A stretch of DNA of 64,000 nt, taken from Galaxea fascicularis (taxonomy: Eukaryota; Cnidaria; Anthozoa; Scleractinia; Euphylliidae). The position numbers and the translations under genes are program-made. The DNA is taken from positions 6,895,671-6,959,670 of the forward strand of contig OX419336.1 in assembly GCA_948470475.1 (NCBI GenBank). The letters run 5' to 3'. The notes beneath the pieces are model-generated. The model was not told where the DNA came from and did not search any database. It worked only from the letters and a program-made list of their open reading frames with translations. Shown here piece by piece: positions 62,401 through 64,000 of the stretch (position 1 is the stretch's first letter; each line of letters begins with the position of its first letter).

Positions 62401-63979
62401 CGCCTTACGGAACCGAAAAGTCGGCTAAAGAAGAGGAGAAGGTTAGCCATTTTTTCATGCCCATCTGCAGTCTATGAAACTTCTTAAAGTGCACCTAAAC
62501 CAATTTTTTTCCACACAGATCTTTGCACCTCTTTTTATTCTTTTTTGCCCGGCAATGTTTTTCGAAGAAGTGCAAATATTTATTTTAGCGGAAGAACAAT
62601 TTTGGGTTTAGGTGCACTTTTGCTATAGTAGCTTTCATTCCTCTTGCACTTTTAAATCAATTTGCCAGTAATAAACATAAAGATGATCGTTACTGATGAT
62701 TTCCAAGTGGATTCATTGTCAGTAGATCCAGTTTTTTGAGGGGAAAACGGCCGTTTTCTGACGTCGTAATTTGAAATTGTAATTTCGCCCGTTTACCCCA
62801 ACAAAGGACTGAACCTACCCACAATTCATTTAGAAATTATCATTAGCAATCAATCATCTACGTTTGTGATTATGTGTAATCAATGCAAGGTTTAGTGAAA
62901 ACCGCTGTATCTAGTTAACGTAATTATCGTTTGTACGTCAGACTCCGGAAGGCTACGCCAAGCGACTGAAAGAAATTTTAGAAGAAAAAGACGGAAAAAG
63001 AGCTGCCAGAAGGTATAGTCTTGTAGGAATGAAGTCTCGATAACTTACTGATTTAATTTTCAGCATCAGTAGGCTGTCCCGTGTGGTGCACAGATGTCTA
63101 AGATGATCAGTTCAATCTTGTAAGTTCGGTTGTGAAACTAGATTTGCACGAGCACGGAAAAATAATAAAAAGCTATGTCTCTGAGAGCTCACTTTGAAAG
63201 GTGTCTTGCATTCTGTTGGGATCACTGACCAATGCCAAGTGTGCTGTGTTGAAATTTAGTCAGAAAAATGATACACTTTAGGCTCCGTGAAGTAATAAAG
63301 ATGTGATGAGGTTTATTGTCAGGTAAAGGAAGATAACTACTTTAATTGTTGTCGCAGGGCAATAGAAGACCGGGAATTGGAAACCAGAATAAAAATGCAC
63401 ATGGCCAAGTTGCAAGACCATCGCACGAAGACGTATGGATCCATACAAGAAGAACTGGAGTCTGCAAGAAAGAACCTAGAAATGGCAAGTGTGTGTATGA
63501 ATACCCATATCCATAAACAGTGACCTTGTGAATTGAAAATTTCAATTTAACAGCGCTTGAAGCTGCCACAGGCACAGTAATTTGGCGAATGAGGGGCCTC
63601 TCCACTCCCAGTGAACTTCCTAACTACGTAGTCTGAAATATTTTTGCTCTGATCCATCGTAGTATTTAGGAGTTCTCTCTCGAAAAGTTGTCTGTGGAGC
63701 CTGTGGAGTTACAAAATGGGGTGTAGGCGTCTGATTGTTTTATAAAAAACTGTCTTCCACTACGCTAGCTTGTTAAGCGCACTAAGAAATTCCGTATTGA
63801 CTACGTATTATAACCGTTAGAACAACGCTGATTGGTTGCGTCCGTTACAGGCTCGTCAGATCCAGCGCGAGGTGCATGATAGGAAGGAGTTAGAGTACCG
63901 ACTAAGAGCTTTCACTGGCGATGATGTGACGTCAACATACTGGGGTTCAAAGTCCAAGACGAGGAACTCTCCCAAATAA
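50475..63979 (+). CDS. LRRC27: Leucine-rich repeat protein 27-like, full-length isoform
   Basis: Exons: 50475-50651, 50790-50920, 51696-51754, 52217-52302, 52825-52894, 53624-53692, 59199-59454, 60536-60670, 61967-62058, 62389-62441, 62942-63012, 63358-63484 (or 63490), 63851-63979. Phases join to 484 residues with TAA at 63977 (human LRRC27 is about 530). Residues about 40-150 form LRRs: TTIDLSKKRLTHVPPEVLNL, FLYLEGNSISSLPEELFDCL, LRWLDLRNNCLSEIP, LLLEGNTLESLPLELG, LNLSGNPLEFPPSYVV. The LEFPP motif after the last repeat is typical of LRRC27. The C-terminal half is Arg/Lys/Glu-rich coiled coil (DYEARLAEQQQLAVLAVMNE, EILEEKDGKRAARR, QREVHDRKELEYRLRAFTGD). Function is not established. Exon 60536 has a second in-phase acceptor 6 bases upstream (60530). 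Confidence 0.83.
51296..51550 (-). repeat. Dispersed interspersed repeat, copy 2
   Basis: Inverse of the 9365-9600 family (GATTTTCAGTTGAGTGTCGT, CAATTACTCTGACCAATAAC, CACGATTGGTTTTGGTTTTG). Sits in an LRRC27-like intron, 146 bases before an exon. Confidence 0.7.
52926..53040. repeat. Poly-G-led fragment, GGGGTACTCCCCTATA type
   Basis: A G run followed by AGGGGTACTCCCCTATAGAA and TGCCGCCCTAAAGGGTATGG. GTCTGAAAACAGG recurs at 53465-53478, beyond the MITE at 53225-53456, which suggests that MITE interrupted this repeat. Confidence 0.5.
53225..53456 (+). mobile_element. GGGCCCGTTTCTCGA-type MITE, copy 4
   Basis: Starts GGGGCCCGTTTCTCGAAAGT and ends with GGGAGCTTCGAGAAACAGCC. CTTAACGG appears at both sub-termini. 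In an LRRC27-like intron. Confidence 0.75.
54337..54613. mobile_element. MITE with CCGGGGGGAACTCC-type TIRs
   Basis: The left TIR includes TACAAAATGACGGTGATGCT and CGTCGCACGTTTT. The right end carries the inverse with a few changes (CGACGAGCACCGCCGTTATT, TTTGTACGGAGG, CCCCCCCTGG). It lies between two direct copies of an AAAAGTGGATAT-containing segment (about 54237-54310 and 54670-54745). Confidence 0.7.
54690..55020. repeat. Segment bounded by inverted TAAAAGTGGATATCAGT copies
   Basis: TATAAAAGTGGATATCAGTC near 54700 is mirrored by ACTGATATCCACTTTTAAAT near 54994, just before the acceptor of exon 55025. Between them lies a 65-codon Lys/Glu-rich open frame (about 54815-55009) after a CTAG acceptor-like site. 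It is out of phase with the upstream LRRC27 exon and looks like a non-functional or captured exon. Confidence 0.45.
55025..55965 (+). CDS. Alternative terminal exon of LRRC27-like gene
   Basis: Acceptor TTTCAG/GGGTAC is in phase with exon 53624-53692 (ACA T/GG GTA), giving a 510-residue isoform that keeps the LRRs but ends with 313 new residues. The new part is basic and low-complexity for about 200 residues (KVRRRTRTKSKSPQKM and similar). It then has a compact domain (GDMVAIKVPQKLYIKGQPCL, HYYTGSYEGRWRPMM, YLRKVATADVLCKFRL) with the look of a small beta-barrel such as Tudor/Agenet/BAH modules, seen also beside mobile elements in corals (recollection, unverified). No strong internal donor joins in phase to 59199. 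It could instead be an independent gene inserted in the intron. Confidence 0.55.
56341..56524. repeat. Relative of the AACCCTTTAA repeat, copy 4
   Basis: Begins AACCCTTTAACTCCCAAGAT and ends near GCTAGGAGAAGTTACAGGGG. Followed immediately by an AAAG microsatellite (56527-56550). Confidence 0.5.
56940..57150 (-). mobile_element. LINE C-terminal tail with internal stop
   Basis: The minus strand reads RLPVIWNFVNKTA, a stop, then VPDSLTSFKNSIRKLHDDLE. This is the pattern of a LINE reverse transcriptase C-terminus (xxVWNxLP...SLxxFKxxLR). The stop marks it as dead. Confidence 0.55.
57750..57925 (+). repeat. GTCTCG-rich degenerate minisatellite
   Basis: About a dozen GTCTCG or TCTCGG units with irregular spacing. 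The two open frames crossing it are a by-product of the repeat. Confidence 0.6.
58160..58790. mobile_element. Large palindromic element with iterated GGAAACATTTGT motifs
   Basis: Blocks such as GCAAACGGGGAAACATTTGT and CGGCAACAATGTGTCC recur in both orientations across about 630 bp. AATCGTAATCGTAAA near the left end is mirrored by TTTACGATTACGATT near 58506 and a weaker copy near 58760. Long frames on both strands follow from the internal repeats and are not genes. Confidence 0.6.
60105..60215. repeat. GAGGTTCGACTGTA-ended fragment
   Basis: It contains ACCTCTCTACAACGGCTATT and ends GGAGAGGTTCGACTGTATTG, the end type found at 60836-61300. Probably a truncated mariner/Tigger-like MITE. Confidence 0.45.
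60752..60832 (-). repeat. Dispersed interspersed repeat, truncated copy 3
   Basis: AACAATTACTTTGACCAATC and ATGATCCAATCAGAATTA match the 51296-51550 copy. Truncated by the following TIR element. Confidence 0.55.
60836..61300. mobile_element. TIR element with iterated TATTAAGCGGTCACC motifs
   Basis: Ends ACAGTCGAACCTGTATTAAG and its inverse (TAAATACAGGTTCGACTGT), with at least six ATTAAGCGG-like units inside. CAGTCGAACCT ends resemble Tc1/mariner (Tigger-like) TIRs. No transposase. Confidence 0.65.
61661..61788 (-). mobile_element. tRNA-headed SINE, second copy
   Basis: On the minus strand: TTGGCGCGGTAGTTAGGGCG (A box), GGATTCGATTCCCGG (B box), then TGGGTTGAGTTTGTTGGTTC. Tail-like pieces continue toward 61640 and 61435, separated by about 200 bp of unrelated sequence, suggesting an insertion within the tail. 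Confidence 0.75.
62486..62621. mobile_element. Short MITE with AAAGTGCACCTAAACC ends
   Basis: A 136-bp element with ends AAAGTGCACCTAAACC and GGTTTAGGTGCACTTT. It lies 45 bases after the donor of LRRC27-like exon 62389-62441. Confidence 0.75.
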
Positions 63980-64000
63980 TTAACATAATACTGAAATTGT

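Overview
The window is eukaryotic: spliced genes with GT-AG introns, intron-rich animal orthologues, about 40 percent GC, and many short terminal-inverted-repeat (TIR) elements. Protein content and repeat style (fold-back MITEs, tRNA-headed SINEs, poly-G/poly-C tracts beside TIRs) point to an anthozoan cnidarian, most likely a stony coral. The organism assignment is an inference, not a database match.

Layout. 1-539 (+) is the last exon of a LicD-family nucleotidyltransferase-fold protein. 804-4911 is a MITE-rich intergenic stretch with one broken, unrecognised coding exon (about 1424-1742). 6772-23970 (-) is a 20-exon condensin I kleisin gene (NCAPH). It is head-to-head, 293 bp apart, with an intronless gene at 24264-25283 (+) of unknown function, whose stop is overlapped by a second 165-codon ORF that runs almost to the poly(A) signal. 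28403-41076 (-) is a 13-exon beta-TrCP/Slimb F-box/WD40 gene. It is head-to-head, about 1.1 kb apart, with a five-exon phytanoyl-CoA dioxygenase family gene at 42160-48527 (+). 50475-63979 (+) is a LRRC27-like gene, with a large alternative terminal exon at 55025-55965 that would give a second protein with a different C-terminus.

The genes do not form a pathway; they are ordinary neighbours, two pairs of which may share divergent promoters. Introns and intergenic DNA are full of non-autonomous DNA elements, tRNA-SINEs and degraded non-LTR retrotransposon ends. These include a MITE holding two further elements, an exactly repeated 335-bp tandem triplet, and several long near-perfect hairpins.

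I assembled exon structures by hand from splice consensus, reading-phase continuity and remembered family similarity. No transcript or search was available. Of the possible novelties, the overlapping ORF pair at 24264-25767 and the alternative terminal exon of the LRRC27-like gene are the strongest.
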